DNA from: Salipaludibacillus aurantiacus
GTDB taxonomy: Bacteria > Bacillota > Bacilli > Bacillales > Salisediminibacteriaceae
Reading direction: 5' to 3'
Length of the DNA: 64,000 nt
Assembly (NCBI RefSeq): GCF_900111295.1
Contig: NZ_FOGT01000005.1
Span: 186,001 to 250,000, forward strand
The notes under the pieces were generated by a model. That model searched no databases, was not told the origin of the DNA, and saw nothing but the letters and a program-made list of their open reading frames with translations. Below are positions 17,655 through 26,649 of the stretch, piece after piece (position 1 is the first letter of the stretch; every line of letters begins with the position of its first letter). A program made the position numbers and the translations under genes.

Positions 17655-18764
17655 TTGTTTCAGTCGCGGTTTTTTAATGTTTTAGCAGCTATTCTGTTAA
17701 TATTTCTGATTATATTAGTCGGAACTCATATATCTTTTATATTCCGGCCTCTTGTTGTATTTTTTCAAACACTGTTTATTCCATTTTTGATAGCCGGGGT
17801 GCTCTTTTATTTACTAAGGCCGGTCGTCCATTTTTTACATAATTACAAAGTGCCGCGTCCGATGGCCATTCTGGCCATATATTTAGTGCTGATAGGGCTT
17901 ATTACTTCTTTTGTGATAGTAGTGGGGCCCATTCTTCAGAGGCAGGTAACCAACCTGGTGGAAAATGCGCCGATGCTGTTTGAAGAACTGAGAAGGCTTT
18001 TAATTCAGCTGGAGGATAATGAATGGGTTGCCAGGTTCCAGCAGACAGAAAATTTTTCGATAGAGGAACTTACAACGAATCTGACTAATTACCTTTATGA
18101 AGCTTTTGATTTCATAACGACGAATATTGCCGGTTTTATAGGAGTAGTGACTAATGTTATACTAATTTTTATCGTCGTTCCATTTGTGCTGTTTTATCTT
18201 TTAAAAGATGGAGACAGGGCACCTGATCAGATGCTTCGCTTCCTGCCTGAAAAACAACAGGCTGAAGGACGCCGGATTCTTAAAGATATGGACGATAAAT
18301 TAAGTTCATATATTCAGGGGCAGATAATTGTCAGTTTCTGTGTCGGTGTATTAATGTACTTTGCGTTTTTAATCATTGGCATAGATTATTCCTTAATTCT
18401 TGCTCTTGTGGCCATGTTTACTAATATCGTACCGTTTGTCGGTCCGTGGATTGGGACAGTGCCCGCTGTAATTGTGGCGATTATAGATTCACCGCTGATG
18501 GTTTTATGGGTCGTCCTGGCGATTGTTATCGTCCAGCAAATTGAGAGTAATTTAATTTCACCCCAGGTTATGGGAAGAAAACTGGCTGTCCACCCTTTGA
18601 CGATCATTGTTCTCATACTTGTAGCCGGAAGGTTTGCCGGCCTGTTAGGGCTTATACTGGCGGTACCACTGTACGCAGTAACAAAAGTAATTTTTTCTCA
18701 TTTGTACCGGTTACTCCAGCTCAGAAGGAAGATTGATGAAGAACTGAATGAGAATAAAAGCTGA
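17655..18764 (+). CDS. AI-2E family (PerM/YueF-like) membrane protein
   Basis: Polytopic membrane protein (369 aa) of the AI-2E transporter family (about seven to eight helices), which includes the TqsA exporter and several Na+/H+ antiporter-like members in halophilic bacilli. Visible: FLLKDGDRAPDQMLRFLPE in the central loop and the C-terminal motif NIVPFVGPWIGTVPAVI and GRKLAVHPLTIIV. A TTG start at 17655 is preferred because AGAGGGAAGGG lies 4-14 bases ahead; an earlier TTG at 17628 lacks a site. Substrate unknown. Confidence 0.82.
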   Translation: MFQSRFFNVLAAILLIFLIILVGTHISFIFRPLVVFFQTLFIPFLIAGVLFYLLRPVVHFLHNYKVPRPMAILAIYLVLIGLITSFVIVVGPILQRQVTNLVENAPMLFEELRRLLIQLEDNEWVARFQQTENFSIEELTTNLTNYLYEAFDFITTNIAGFIGVVTNVILIFIVVPFVLFYLLKDGDRAPDQMLRFLPEKQQAEGRRILKDMDDKLSSYIQGQIIVSFCVGVLMYFAFLIIGIDYSLILALVAMFTNIVPFVGPWIGTVPAVIVAIIDSPLMVLWVVLAIVIVQQIESNLISPQVMGRKLAVHPLTIIVLILVAGRFAGLLGLILAVPLYAVTKVIFSHLYRLLQLRRKIDEELNENKS

Positions 18765-18800
18765 GGGTGAAACTATATTAATTTTATGAGGTGATTGGAT

Positions 18801-19178
18801 ATGAGTAATTTGAGGGATGGTATTAAGCAAGTTGATAAAGAAGGATTAAAAAACATTTTATCTGTTAAAGATCCAAAGCAGATAGTTATCGATGTACGAG
18901 AACCGGACGAATATGACGCCGGGCACATACCGGGAGTTCCCCTTGCCCCTATGCATACAATTCCAAACTTGGTTGAAGGCTTTGATAAGGATAAAGAATA
19001 TATCTTTGTCTGCAGAAGCGGGAACCGGTCTCAAAATGTATCGTTGTTCCTGAAAGAGCAGGGAATAGAAAATGTTGTAAACTTTGATGGCGGTATGCTT
19101 GACTGGGACGGAGAAACATCGGCTGGTCCGGAAACTGAGATTAAAAGTCCAGAGGAATTAAAAAAGTTTAAAAAGTAG
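18801..19178 (+). CDS. rhodanese-like domain protein
   Basis: Single-domain sulfurtransferase (125 aa). The active loop CRSGNRS has its catalytic Cys at 71, and DVREPDEYDAGHIPG at about 31-45 is the usual preceding motif. The ATG at 18801 has GAGGTG eight bases ahead. It probably moves sulfane sulfur in the cytoplasm; partner unknown. Confidence 0.88.
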   Translation: MSNLRDGIKQVDKEGLKNILSVKDPKQIVIDVREPDEYDAGHIPGVPLAPMHTIPNLVEGFDKDKEYIFVCRSGNRSQNVSLFLKEQGIENVVNFDGGMLDWDGETSAGPETEIKSPEELKKFKK

Positions 19179-19195
19179 ATAAAATTACCTATTTT

Positions 19196-19225
19196 CCTTC
19201 TGCAAAACGCGCAGAAGGTTTTGTT
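19196..19225 (+). terminator. terminator after the rhodanese gene
   Basis: CCTTCTGC and GCAGAAGG flank AAAACGC and are followed by TTTTGTTTTTTCC. Confidence 0.85.
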
Positions 19226-19309
19226 TTTTCCTTTATTGGTTATATCACAAACTAAGGCAGAAGAATTTTATGCATTTTAAACACGCTAGTAAATAAAGGA
19301 GGAAACAAT

Positions 19310-19453
19310 ATGCTTTGGACAATTGTAGGTATTATTATTTTAATGTGGTTATTAGGATTCAGTTTTGAAATAGGTGGCGGTTTAATTCACCTGCTGCTGG
19401 TTATTGCGCTTATTGTAGCGATTGTAAATTTAATTACCGGACGGAAAGCCTGA
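19310..19453 (+). CDS. small membrane protein, Lmo0937-like
   Basis: A 47-residue protein with two hydrophobic helices: MLWTIVGIIILMWLLGF, a short SFEIGGG loop, then LIHLLLVIALIVAIVNLI, ending in GRKA. This is the layout of the Lmo0937-family small membrane proteins common in Firmicutes, often stress-induced. AAAGGAGGAAAC lies just ahead of the ATG. Function unknown. Confidence 0.85.
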   Translation: MLWTIVGIIILMWLLGFSFEIGGGLIHLLLVIALIVAIVNLITGRKA

Positions 19454-19528
19454 CGGAATGAACTAAAAAATTGACCCCATGACATCCAAACTAATCATCA
19501 AAAAATGAGAGAGGAAGGGGTGGGCAAT

Positions 19529-19798
19529 TTGGCAAACAGATGGCTTACATCGACACTGCTTGCAACTGCAATTGCTGCCGGAAGTTATTATTTAGGAAAA
19601 GACCAGAACAGGGAAAAGTTAACCCATAACTTTAATCGAGTCAAATCTAAGCTTAAAAAAGAAACAAAAGAAGAGCATGACCCTTATTTAACAGAAAAAG
19701 TCGGTCATTCAGATCCTCAGGACGTGGAAGACAATTCTATGGTAAATGAGGGAGCTATGTATTCAGTAAATTACTATAATGAAAAGCTGAAAAATTAA
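19529..19798 (+). CDS. hypothetical small protein with N-terminal membrane helix
   Basis: About 89 residues if the TTG at 19529 is used; GGAAGGGGTG lies just ahead. An ATG at 19505 (97 aa) lacks a ribosome site. One hydrophobic helix (TSTLLATAIAAGSYYLG) is followed by a charged Lys/Glu-rich tail. No family recognised. It follows the Lmo0937-like gene and is followed by its own terminator. Confidence 0.65.
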   Translation: MANRWLTSTLLATAIAAGSYYLGKDQNREKLTHNFNRVKSKLKKETKEEHDPYLTEKVGHSDPQDVEDNSMVNEGAMYSVNYYNEKLKN

Positions 19799-19804
19799 GG
19801 CGTA

Positions 19805-19836
19805 AAGAAGCCCCGTAGTCCATCGGGGCTTCTCTT
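19805..19836 (+). terminator. terminator
   Basis: GAAGCCCCG and CGGGGCTTC form a stem with loop TAGTCCAT, followed by TCTTTATG. Confidence 0.8.
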
Positions 19837-19946
19837 TATGTGGGAACCGAATTGTACTGCTATTTTTAATTAATATCAAAGTTTTAAGAGAAGGAAGCCT
19901 GTTATAATGAAAGAAAAATAGAATAGCAGTAAAGGAGGCAGGAGAG

Positions 19947-20789
19947 GTGTTTCAAAAATTAAATTTATTAGAAGAAAGTAAAGTTTTTACGGTGGCAGCC
20001 TTAAGCGGACTGGTTTTAGCCATGAGTCTTAATTTATTTTTAATCCCCGCAAACGTTTTTGCCAGCGGATTTACAGGTTTAGCACAAATTTTAGCTGTAT
20101 TTTTCCCTTTATCGACAGGGATTTTACTGTTTATATTAAACATTCCTGTGGCTGCCATAGGGTGGTATAAAGTAGGGAAAAAATTCACGTTATACAGTTT
20201 TGTTAATGTTGCATTTACAACTCTTTTTCTTGAAATTATTCCTGTCCAGAGTTTTTCAAACGATATTATTTTAAATTCTGTATTTGGAGGAGTTATAGGC
20301 GGGATAGGAGCAGGAGTAGTCCTTAAATGGGGAGCGTCGTCTGCAGGGGTCGATATATTGGCTTTGCTTGCAGCAAAGAAAAGTGACCGGCCGCTCGGTG
20401 TTTATTTCTTCGCCATGAATGCTTTTATAGTAATGGCTTCCGGTCTTATGTTTGGCATGGAGAAAGCTTTATACACGTTACTGACTCTTTATGTTGCATC
20501 ACGTATTATCGATACGATACATACCCGCCACGTTAAATTAACGGCGATGATTGTGACCAGCAAAGCGGATGAGCTTCAGGAAGCCTTTCATAAAAAGGTA
20601 ACCAGAGGTGTTACACGACTGCCCGCTAGAGGAGGCTATTCAAGAGAAGATAAAGAAATGTTAATGATCGTTATTACAAGGTATGAATTATATCTGCTAA
20701 AGCAGGTTGTTGAGGAAGTGGATCCGCAAGCATTTACAAATATCGTTCAGACGACTGGAGTCTTCGGGATGTTTAGAAAAGATCACTAA
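19947..20789 (+). CDS. YitT family membrane protein (DUF161 + DUF2179)
   Basis: Membrane protein of 280 aa with five to six helices (about 1-180; repeated GxxxG-rich segments such as GGVIGGIGAGVVLKWGASSAG) and a C-terminal cytoplasmic DUF2179 domain (about 220-275; VTRGVTRLPARGGYS...MIVITRYEL). The start is GTG, with AAAGGAGGCAGGAGAG ahead. The biochemical role of YitT proteins is not established. Confidence 0.88.
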   Translation: MFQKLNLLEESKVFTVAALSGLVLAMSLNLFLIPANVFASGFTGLAQILAVFFPLSTGILLFILNIPVAAIGWYKVGKKFTLYSFVNVAFTTLFLEIIPVQSFSNDIILNSVFGGVIGGIGAGVVLKWGASSAGVDILALLAAKKSDRPLGVYFFAMNAFIVMASGLMFGMEKALYTLLTLYVASRIIDTIHTRHVKLTAMIVTSKADELQEAFHKKVTRGVTRLPARGGYSREDKEMLMIVITRYELYLLKQVVEEVDPQAFTNIVQTTGVFGMFRKDH

Positions 20790-20893
20790 TGCGTGAAACT
20801 TACGAGGACAGGTAACGACTAAAAGACAAGAATTAAATGAAAGGAACGAGCATAATAAATCACTGACAGCATTTATTTGGGAGGAGGAAAAAC

Positions 20894-21409
20894 ATGGGGC
20901 GCTTAAAAAAAGCAATTATTTTCATTTTTTTATTAGTGTCATTTATGTTAACTGCTTGCGGTCAGGCAAATAATAATGCTTCCAATGAAAACAGTTCACC
21001 AGGAAATGAAGAGGGAGGAGCAGAGACTGTGGAAAAAGATGGATTGACTTTTACAGCAGAGACAGAGGAAAAAAATGAGACTTTAATAATCAGGCTTATT
21101 TTGGAAAACACCAGTGACGACTCAAAAGTAGTCGAATTCTCTTCCGGTCACCAGTTTGATATTGTGATTCGTGATGAAGAAGGAACAAAGTTTTATAATT
21201 TTGCAGAAGGAAAAATGTTCACCCAGGCCATCATTAAAGAAGAACTGTCCCCCGGCGACTCTCTCACGTTTGAAGATGAATGGAATTACAGTCACTTAAC
21301 TTTCGAATCTTTAAAAATCGGCGCAAAATTAAATATTTACCAGATAGATGGACAGCCGATGGACGAACAGCCATATCAGTTAGTTATCCCTTATGAAAAC
21401 AATCAGTAA
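20894..21409 (+). CDS. BsuPI-domain lipoprotein
   Basis: A 171-residue lipoprotein: signal with SFMLTAC lipobox, short acidic linker, then a beta-rich BsuPI-type domain (proteinase-inhibitor-like fold). The stretch SSGHQFDIVIRDEEGTKFY and GKMFTQAI is characteristic of that family. B. subtilis intracellular proteinase inhibitor is a cytoplasmic relative; this one is exported and anchored. Activity against a protease is not shown. GGGAGGAGG precedes ATG. Confidence 0.82.
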   Translation: MGRLKKAIIFIFLLVSFMLTACGQANNNASNENSSPGNEEGGAETVEKDGLTFTAETEEKNETLIIRLILENTSDDSKVVEFSSGHQFDIVIRDEEGTKFYNFAEGKMFTQAIIKEELSPGDSLTFEDEWNYSHLTFESLKIGAKLNIYQIDGQPMDEQPYQLVIPYENNQ

Positions 21410-21433
21410 ATGCTGGAGCATTCATTAGGAATT

Positions 21434-21484
21434 AAAAAACACCCCAGGTTTTAGATCACTTCTAAAATTTGGGGTGAGTTTTTG
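21434..21484. terminator. bidirectional terminator
   Basis: CACCCCA..GTTTTAGA and TCTAAAATTTGGGGTG pair, followed by AGTTTTT; the other strand also has a T-run. It separates the convergent BsuPI and SNF2 genes. Confidence 0.8.
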
Positions 21485-21515
21485 TTCCGGCTGCTATTAA
21501 GAGGCGTTTGACGGC

Positions 21516-21530
21516 GGGGGTCAGACCCCC
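21516..21530. repeat. GGGGGTCAGACCCCC palindrome
   Basis: A 15-base palindrome with one central unpaired base, 3 bases past the SNF2 stop codon. It stands out against AT-rich surroundings and resembles GC-rich intergenic motifs that I recall from many bacterial genomes. Role unknown. Confidence 0.55.
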
Positions 21531-21533
21531 CAT

Positions 21534-24464
21534 TTATTGGAAGGTGAATAACTCAGTCAGTTCATCTTTAGACAACGTCCATATTGGCAACGGCCGACCA
21601 TCAATAACTGCTTTGTGAAGATGGTTTTTTTCTTTAATGAGATGTGCGATCCGTTCTTCAATAGTCCCTTTTGTAATGATTGTATGAACATTTACCGGCT
21701 TAGTCTGGCCGATCCTGTGGACACGGTCGGTGGCCTGGGCTTCAACTGCAGGATTCCACCACCGGTCAAAGTGCAGGACTTCCGTAGCTTCTGTAAGGTT
21801 CAGCCCGAAACCGCCTGCTCTTAAAGAAATGACCATGAAAGGGACAGTCTGAGAGTGCTGAAAGGTATTAATCATTTCTTTTCTTTCTGTTGAGCTGAGT
21901 CCCCCATGAAAGAAAGGAATGGAGAGATCCCACGCAGCTTTTGCATAAGACTGGAACAAGTACCCTATATAACGGTATTGAGTAAAGACTAATCCACGTT
22001 TCCCTTGAGCCTGCCACTCTTCAATCAGCTTCACAGCTAAATCCCATTTTCCAGACCGTCCTTTCGAAAATGAACGTCCGTCAAGAGCCTTTGTCAGCTG
22101 GCCGGGATGGTTGCAAATCTGTTTCAATTTTGTCATTGTTTTAAAAAGTTGGGCCCGCTGGAATTCTTCAGACTGATCTTCAACTGAATCAGACCATTCT
22201 TTTGTGACAGCTTCATATAATACCATTTGCTCTTTCGTCAAACTAACAGTATGTTCTGTGATATTTTTTTCAGGCAGCTCCCATTCCTTCAAAAATTCAT
22301 TTTTAGTACGCCTTAACATAAAAGGACGAATGATGGCTCGAAGCTTAGTCATATTTTCTTCTTTCCTGTCTTTGTCCCTGCTTTGTAAAAAGTGTTCTGA
22401 AAACCACAACTTATCTCTTAAAAGACCCGGGTTTAAAAGGTCCATCAAACTCCAGATTTCAAACGGATGATTTTCAACAGGAGTCCCTGTTAAGGCTATT
22501 TTATGCCCGGCAGACAGAGCTTTCAGAGCTTGCCGCTGTTTTGTCCGTGAATTTTTCAAGTGCTGTGCTTCATCAAAAATACAGCTGGTCCATTTAACGG
22601 TCTGTAAATGCAAAATATCTTTAGCGGCGACTGCATAAGAACTTATGACAATGCGGGGATATGGTTGCCCGTTATTTATTAAGAGCTTCCTTCTTTCATC
22701 AGGAAGGCCTTCATATACTAAGAGATTAGTATTTTCAGTATGTTTTTCTATTTCTTTTATCCAGTGATGGACAAGACTGGAAGGACAAACAATAAGAAAG
22801 GGCTCATCCGGTTTAGTGTGCTTCGCCAGTTCATCCATATAAGCGATTGTCTGCAAGGTTTTTCCGAGTCCCATGTCATCAGCCAGGCAGCAGCCAAAGT
22901 TGAGTTTTCTCATAGTCAGAAGCCAATGGGTCCCTGTTTGCTGGTATGGTTTTAAAAGTCCTTTCCAATAAGGGGCCAAAATAGCATCTCTATTATTTCC
23001 TTCAGAAAAATTAAGCAATTTCTCTGCCTCGCTGTTTAATTTCCACTCAATAAATTCGTCCGCTTGCGACACATGCGTTAGTGATTGTACGTCATTTTTC
23101 TGTATAAGGCTTCTTCTGAAGGCATCAAAAAAAGAGAAGGACTCATCATGCATCGTTTTATCGATCCCATCAAGAAGTTTTTCTGCCATTTCGGCATCCC
23201 ATATTACCCACTGGTTATTTACTTGAAGAATGCGCTGCTGCTGGTTCACTAATTTCCTGAATTCTTCTTCATTAATGTCTTTATCAGCAATTGTCAATTT
23301 CCAGGTTATATGGCTCCTTACCCACGGTGAAAAAAGATCCTGATCATCTTTATCTTCAAACACAGAAATAACCGCCTTTGCCCTGGGAAGAACTTTTCTC
23401 TTTAAAGTCTCAGGGATAAGAACAGATATACCTTGATTTTCTAACTGGGAGACCTCATTAAGTAAGAAATCTGCAAACACTTTTTGTGAGACCTCCAAAT
23501 GATAACAAGATGGATCCTTAAAAGAAAAAAACACCTGTGGATGGCTGGATTGAATAAACTGGCTTTTCAGCCATGGAACAGGGTTAGTCCGGAATGGATG
23601 TGATCCGGCCGCAATATGCTCCAAAGCAATCATATGGCCCGACTGCCACTCTTTTACAAACCATTCCATTTTCCAGCCCTGATTTGAAGAAATGGGTTCA
23701 TGGATGGCAAGCTGAAGCTGGAAAGGTTCTGGCGTTTCTCCGTTCCAATATTTTAAAGCCACGGGGTAAATATTTTTTGGAAGTAGATACGACCTCTCTT
23801 TTTCTTCAAAACTATCTGTCCATTTTTTAATATGCCTGTCAGAAGTATGTTCAGCTAATCTATTTTTATAATTAAAATAAAGCCCCGCTAATTTTTCAGA
23901 GCTTAAAAAGTACTCTTGGAGCCATTCTTCCATTACAGGCAATAAAGAAGAGGAGAGGGGTTCTTCTGCACCCAGCTTTGTTCCAGTGGCCGTCTTATTC
24001 ATAAACGGAATCTTTAAATTGCTTAATTTATTGGTGATATGACGGGAAAACCGCCAGACACCGTCTCTTCCAGGGTAAATATCCTCAATATTTAACCGGT
24101 TTGTCAATTCGTCTATAAAAGAGAGAAATGAGGAAAGTGAATGATGAAAAACGTATTCCTGGTCAGTTTGGTCAAGACCGGCAAGAAGATGGACCTCCCC
24201 CGCAGGAATCCACACACCCGCAATTTCAATTTGCTTTTCGTTTTTCAGTTGTAATTTAAATGTCCTGATACTAAACGCCACTCCATAAAAAGACAAAGAA
24301 TGGGTATGAAATAAACGTTGTTTAAATTGTAGTGGATTGGAATGTGTCAACTTGTATTCTCCCGCTTGGGAAAGTTTCCCGTTAAAAAGGAAGATACCTT
24401 TCTCCTTACCGGTTGTCTCCGCAGCTAACATAATTTCCCTTGTCAGTGCAGGACTTTCAGCCAT
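21534..24464 (-). CDS. SNF2-family DEAD/DEAH-type ATPase (YwqA-like)
   Basis: Large Swi2/Snf2 ATPase (976 aa). N-terminal about 450 residues include the bacterial SNF2-associated domain. The motor (about 500-955) has Walker A in DDMGLGKTLQTI, DEAQHLKN, LTGTPVENHPFEIWSL, FTQYRYIG, SLRAGGFGLNLTEA and the final RVHRIGQ. Such proteins act on DNA-protein complexes, and the B. subtilis relative is YwqA. Its start overlaps the end of the upstream gene by 8 bases, with GAGGAG as ribosome site, so the two are coupled; that partner is a SWIM-protein relative. Confidence 0.92.
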   Translation of the reverse strand: MAESPALTREIMLAAETTGKEKGIFLFNGKLSQAGEYKLTHSNPLQFKQRLFHTHSLSFYGVAFSIRTFKLQLKNEKQIEIAGVWIPAGEVHLLAGLDQTDQEYVFHHSLSSFLSFIDELTNRLNIEDIYPGRDGVWRFSRHITNKLSNLKIPFMNKTATGTKLGAEEPLSSSLLPVMEEWLQEYFLSSEKLAGLYFNYKNRLAEHTSDRHIKKWTDSFEEKERSYLLPKNIYPVALKYWNGETPEPFQLQLAIHEPISSNQGWKMEWFVKEWQSGHMIALEHIAAGSHPFRTNPVPWLKSQFIQSSHPQVFFSFKDPSCYHLEVSQKVFADFLLNEVSQLENQGISVLIPETLKRKVLPRAKAVISVFEDKDDQDLFSPWVRSHITWKLTIADKDINEEEFRKLVNQQQRILQVNNQWVIWDAEMAEKLLDGIDKTMHDESFSFFDAFRRSLIQKNDVQSLTHVSQADEFIEWKLNSEAEKLLNFSEGNNRDAILAPYWKGLLKPYQQTGTHWLLTMRKLNFGCCLADDMGLGKTLQTIAYMDELAKHTKPDEPFLIVCPSSLVHHWIKEIEKHTENTNLLVYEGLPDERRKLLINNGQPYPRIVISSYAVAAKDILHLQTVKWTSCIFDEAQHLKNSRTKQRQALKALSAGHKIALTGTPVENHPFEIWSLMDLLNPGLLRDKLWFSEHFLQSRDKDRKEENMTKLRAIIRPFMLRRTKNEFLKEWELPEKNITEHTVSLTKEQMVLYEAVTKEWSDSVEDQSEEFQRAQLFKTMTKLKQICNHPGQLTKALDGRSFSKGRSGKWDLAVKLIEEWQAQGKRGLVFTQYRYIGYLFQSYAKAAWDLSIPFFHGGLSSTERKEMINTFQHSQTVPFMVISLRAGGFGLNLTEATEVLHFDRWWNPAVEAQATDRVHRIGQTKPVNVHTIITKGTIEERIAHLIKEKNHLHKAVIDGRPLPIWTLSKDELTELFTFQ

Positions 24465-25413
24465 ACTTTTTCAACTCCTCATTAAATGCTTTGTAACTTT
24501 TATATTTAGATTTTAAAAGAGACAGAAATAAAGACCAGTTTTTTTCCTGATTTAATATAAACATGTTTTCTTTAAGTCCTGACAGAAATGAGGCCGCCAC
24601 TTTGTAATGCTTAGTTGTTTTCTTTTCTACAAGACTTTCAATCCATTGCATATAGAGTGGAAGGGTGAGCTCTGGCCTTTGTGCAGACATTTCCTGTACA
24701 AAGTTCTTTTCTTCAATACTCTGCAAAAGCGGGTCAAGCTGGTGCCGTCTTAAAAGTGTAAACCCTAAATCAAACTCTTTGTGGTAAGTAAGTATTTGAA
24801 ACAGTGTGCGCCTGGTAGGGGGGTGGCTGATTTGCAGGGCCAGACTATTAATGGCGTACGTTCTGGCTTCTTCTTTTTCTTCCGGGCTGCCGATACGATT
24901 GTAATACTCTTTATATAGTGAGAAGTGAGGTCTTGCGAGCCATCGTCTCAGCCATTGTATGTGCTGCTGTTTTTCTTCCGCGGTTTTTTTTTGAATATAA
25001 CTGGGAAGTTTAACAGAAGGGAAAGCCTTGTTAAATTGTTCAATAAGCGGCCGGTGCCGGTCATCCTGCTGTACATTTAAAACAGTCTCGCAGGAAACCT
25101 GCTCAACCATTTTTTGAAGTGTCTTTTCTGCTTCGTGTTTTCGAAACGTATAAAAACCAAGTGTGAGAAGAAAGTTTTTCATCTCAACAAAAATATATAA
25201 AAGAATCACTAAGCGTTTTTTTTCTGACAATAATGAGCCGTTTATGTCCCTTGATCCAAGGCTCAAATTATTAATCCAGTCAGGCAATTTGTTAGTAAGA
25301 GAGGCGTCGCTAATCCACTGATCACAAAACGACTGTATTTCCTGCCTTAGTCTTTTGAGTTCTGTTTCTGAAAGGGAGGGTATTAGGATACAGCTGTTAA
25401 TATCTTTATACAT
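24457..25413 (-). CDS. YwqB-like partner of the SNF2 ATPase lacking the SWIM zinc finger
   Basis: 318 residues from the ATG at 25413 (GGGGGAAGGG upstream). The C-terminal half resembles that of SWIM zinc-finger proteins encoded beside SNF2 genes in bacilli: PLYMQWIESLVEKKTTKHYK and KYKSYKAFNEELKKYG. Those proteins are around 500 residues or more and carry a CxC...CxH SWIM motif. Here the only cysteines are three isolated ones, so the zinc finger is absent. It may be a reduced or diverged version. Alternative upstream starts add up to 26 residues but no finger. Assignment is moderate. Confidence 0.65.
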   Translation of the reverse strand: MYKDINSCILIPSLSETELKRLRQEIQSFCDQWISDASLTNKLPDWINNLSLGSRDINGSLLSEKKRLVILLYIFVEMKNFLLTLGFYTFRKHEAEKTLQKMVEQVSCETVLNVQQDDRHRPLIEQFNKAFPSVKLPSYIQKKTAEEKQQHIQWLRRWLARPHFSLYKEYYNRIGSPEEKEEARTYAINSLALQISHPPTRRTLFQILTYHKEFDLGFTLLRRHQLDPLLQSIEEKNFVQEMSAQRPELTLPLYMQWIESLVEKKTTKHYKVAASFLSGLKENMFILNQEKNWSLFLSLLKSKYKSYKAFNEELKKYG

Positions 25414-25585
25414 AGTCATCATCCCTTCCCCCATTTTATTAGTCTGCCTTCCAATTGTATACGGAAGCAGGAAAATGAACAAATCGTCCAATTTGATAAA
25501 AATTAAAGTCTTTTTTTACTTGCCTCTCATAAAATGGATAATATAAATTTACTTTTTACTCAGGAAAATTGAAAGGAGTATACGT

Positions 25586-26191
25586 ATGAGCGAACCTGCC
25601 TTCCGTGCTCAGTTTAAAGATATCAGGATTGAATTGCCCCGTCCAATGTTAAAGTCGTTTATTCATAAATTGTTATCCTCAAATTATAAGTTAACCTGGA
25701 GACATGACAAGAACGGTATTGAGTTAGTTATTCAAACCGGAGAAGATCGTCTGTTAATCCCCATGAAATTGGAAAGTGAAAGGAAAACACTCGTGGAAGT
25801 GAAAGAGCTTGAGGTAATCACAGAAGAACTGGCTCTTTCGATAGAAGATTTGATTACCGATTGCGGCGGGAGCGGGGTCGTGCGGACTTTTGTAGACGGT
25901 ATCCACTGTGTAAGCTATTTCGACCAGGGAAAAATAGTCTCAGTTCTTAAAACGGAAGACGGAGAAGATATTACAGTTGCTGATTCAGTCAGCTCTATAT
26001 CACCTCAGAATAAAAAACAGCATTCTTCAATAAAACAGTTTGTTGTTAATGCCGAGATTGATTATTATTTAATGGAATTAAAAGAGGCGCTTGATAAAAA
26101 TGACCGAAGCAGTGTCACTCATTTGAAAAAAATACTATCAAGGCTGGCCTTGAACAAAAAACAGCTCAGCTCTGTTAAATCCCAATGTTAA
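25586..26191 (+). CDS. hypothetical protein
   Basis: A 201-residue soluble protein, not recognised. The first 130 residues look like a mixed alpha/beta domain (RIELPRPMLKSFIHKLLSS; LLIPMKLESERKTLVEV); a variable Ser-rich linker follows, then a helical tail (EIDYYLMELKEALDKNDRSS). GAAAGGAGT precedes ATG. It is divergent from the SNF2 pair, with about 170 bases between, and could share regulation. A terminator lies downstream. Confidence 0.75.
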   Translation: MSEPAFRAQFKDIRIELPRPMLKSFIHKLLSSNYKLTWRHDKNGIELVIQTGEDRLLIPMKLESERKTLVEVKELEVITEELALSIEDLITDCGGSGVVRTFVDGIHCVSYFDQGKIVSVLKTEDGEDITVADSVSSISPQNKKQHSSIKQFVVNAEIDYYLMELKEALDKNDRSSVTHLKKILSRLALNKKQLSSVKSQC

Positions 26192-26233
26192 TTTTTCAGA
26201 GTCTTTAAATAGGTAACAATATAGTGTGTCCAG

Positions 26234-26265
26234 CCGGCTGATGACTATTTCAGCCGTTTTTTCTT
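26234..26265 (+). terminator. terminator
   Basis: CGGCTGA and TCAGCCG flank TGACTATT and are followed by TTTTTTCTTTT. Confidence 0.85.
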
Positions 26266-26360
26266 TTATGTATGCTCTCTTAAATCAGCCTGGATAACTT
26301 TATATTTAGGAATAAAACGTGTTAAAATTAATTAACTTACATAGAGGGAGGTTTTTAATT

Positions 26361-26630
26361 ATGGCTATAGAAGTAAGAGGCGAACCAACTCCAAATCCAA
26401 ACGCAATGAAATTTACTGCAAATAAGGTTCTATTTGAAGGGTCAGGAAGTGCTTCTTTTAAAAAAGGGGAAGCTACAGATCATCCGTTAGCAAAAGAACT
26501 ACTGGGACTCGAAGGTGTAGATAACATTTTTGGTTTCCAGGACTTTGTAACGGTCAATAAAGAAATGGATGCTGATTGGGATTCATTGCTTCCAAAAATC
26601 GAAGAGGCTTTTGGGAAGGTTTATGATTGA
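26361..26630 (+). CDS. NifU/Nfu N-terminal domain protein
   Basis: An 89-residue protein made only of the Nfu N-terminal domain: GEPTPNPNAMKFTANK near the start and GLEGVDNIFGFQDFVTVNK later. In other organisms this domain accompanies the Fe-S-carrying NifU C-terminal domain; no CxxC is present here, so it cannot bind a cluster alone. GGGAGG precedes the ATG at 26361; a more distal TTG at 26319 is unlikely. A role in Fe-S protein maturation is only suggested by family. Confidence 0.85.
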   Translation: MAIEVRGEPTPNPNAMKFTANKVLFEGSGSASFKKGEATDHPLAKELLGLEGVDNIFGFQDFVTVNKEMDADWDSLLPKIEEAFGKVYD

Positions 26631-26649
26631 CAATTAACAGCAGTGAAAT

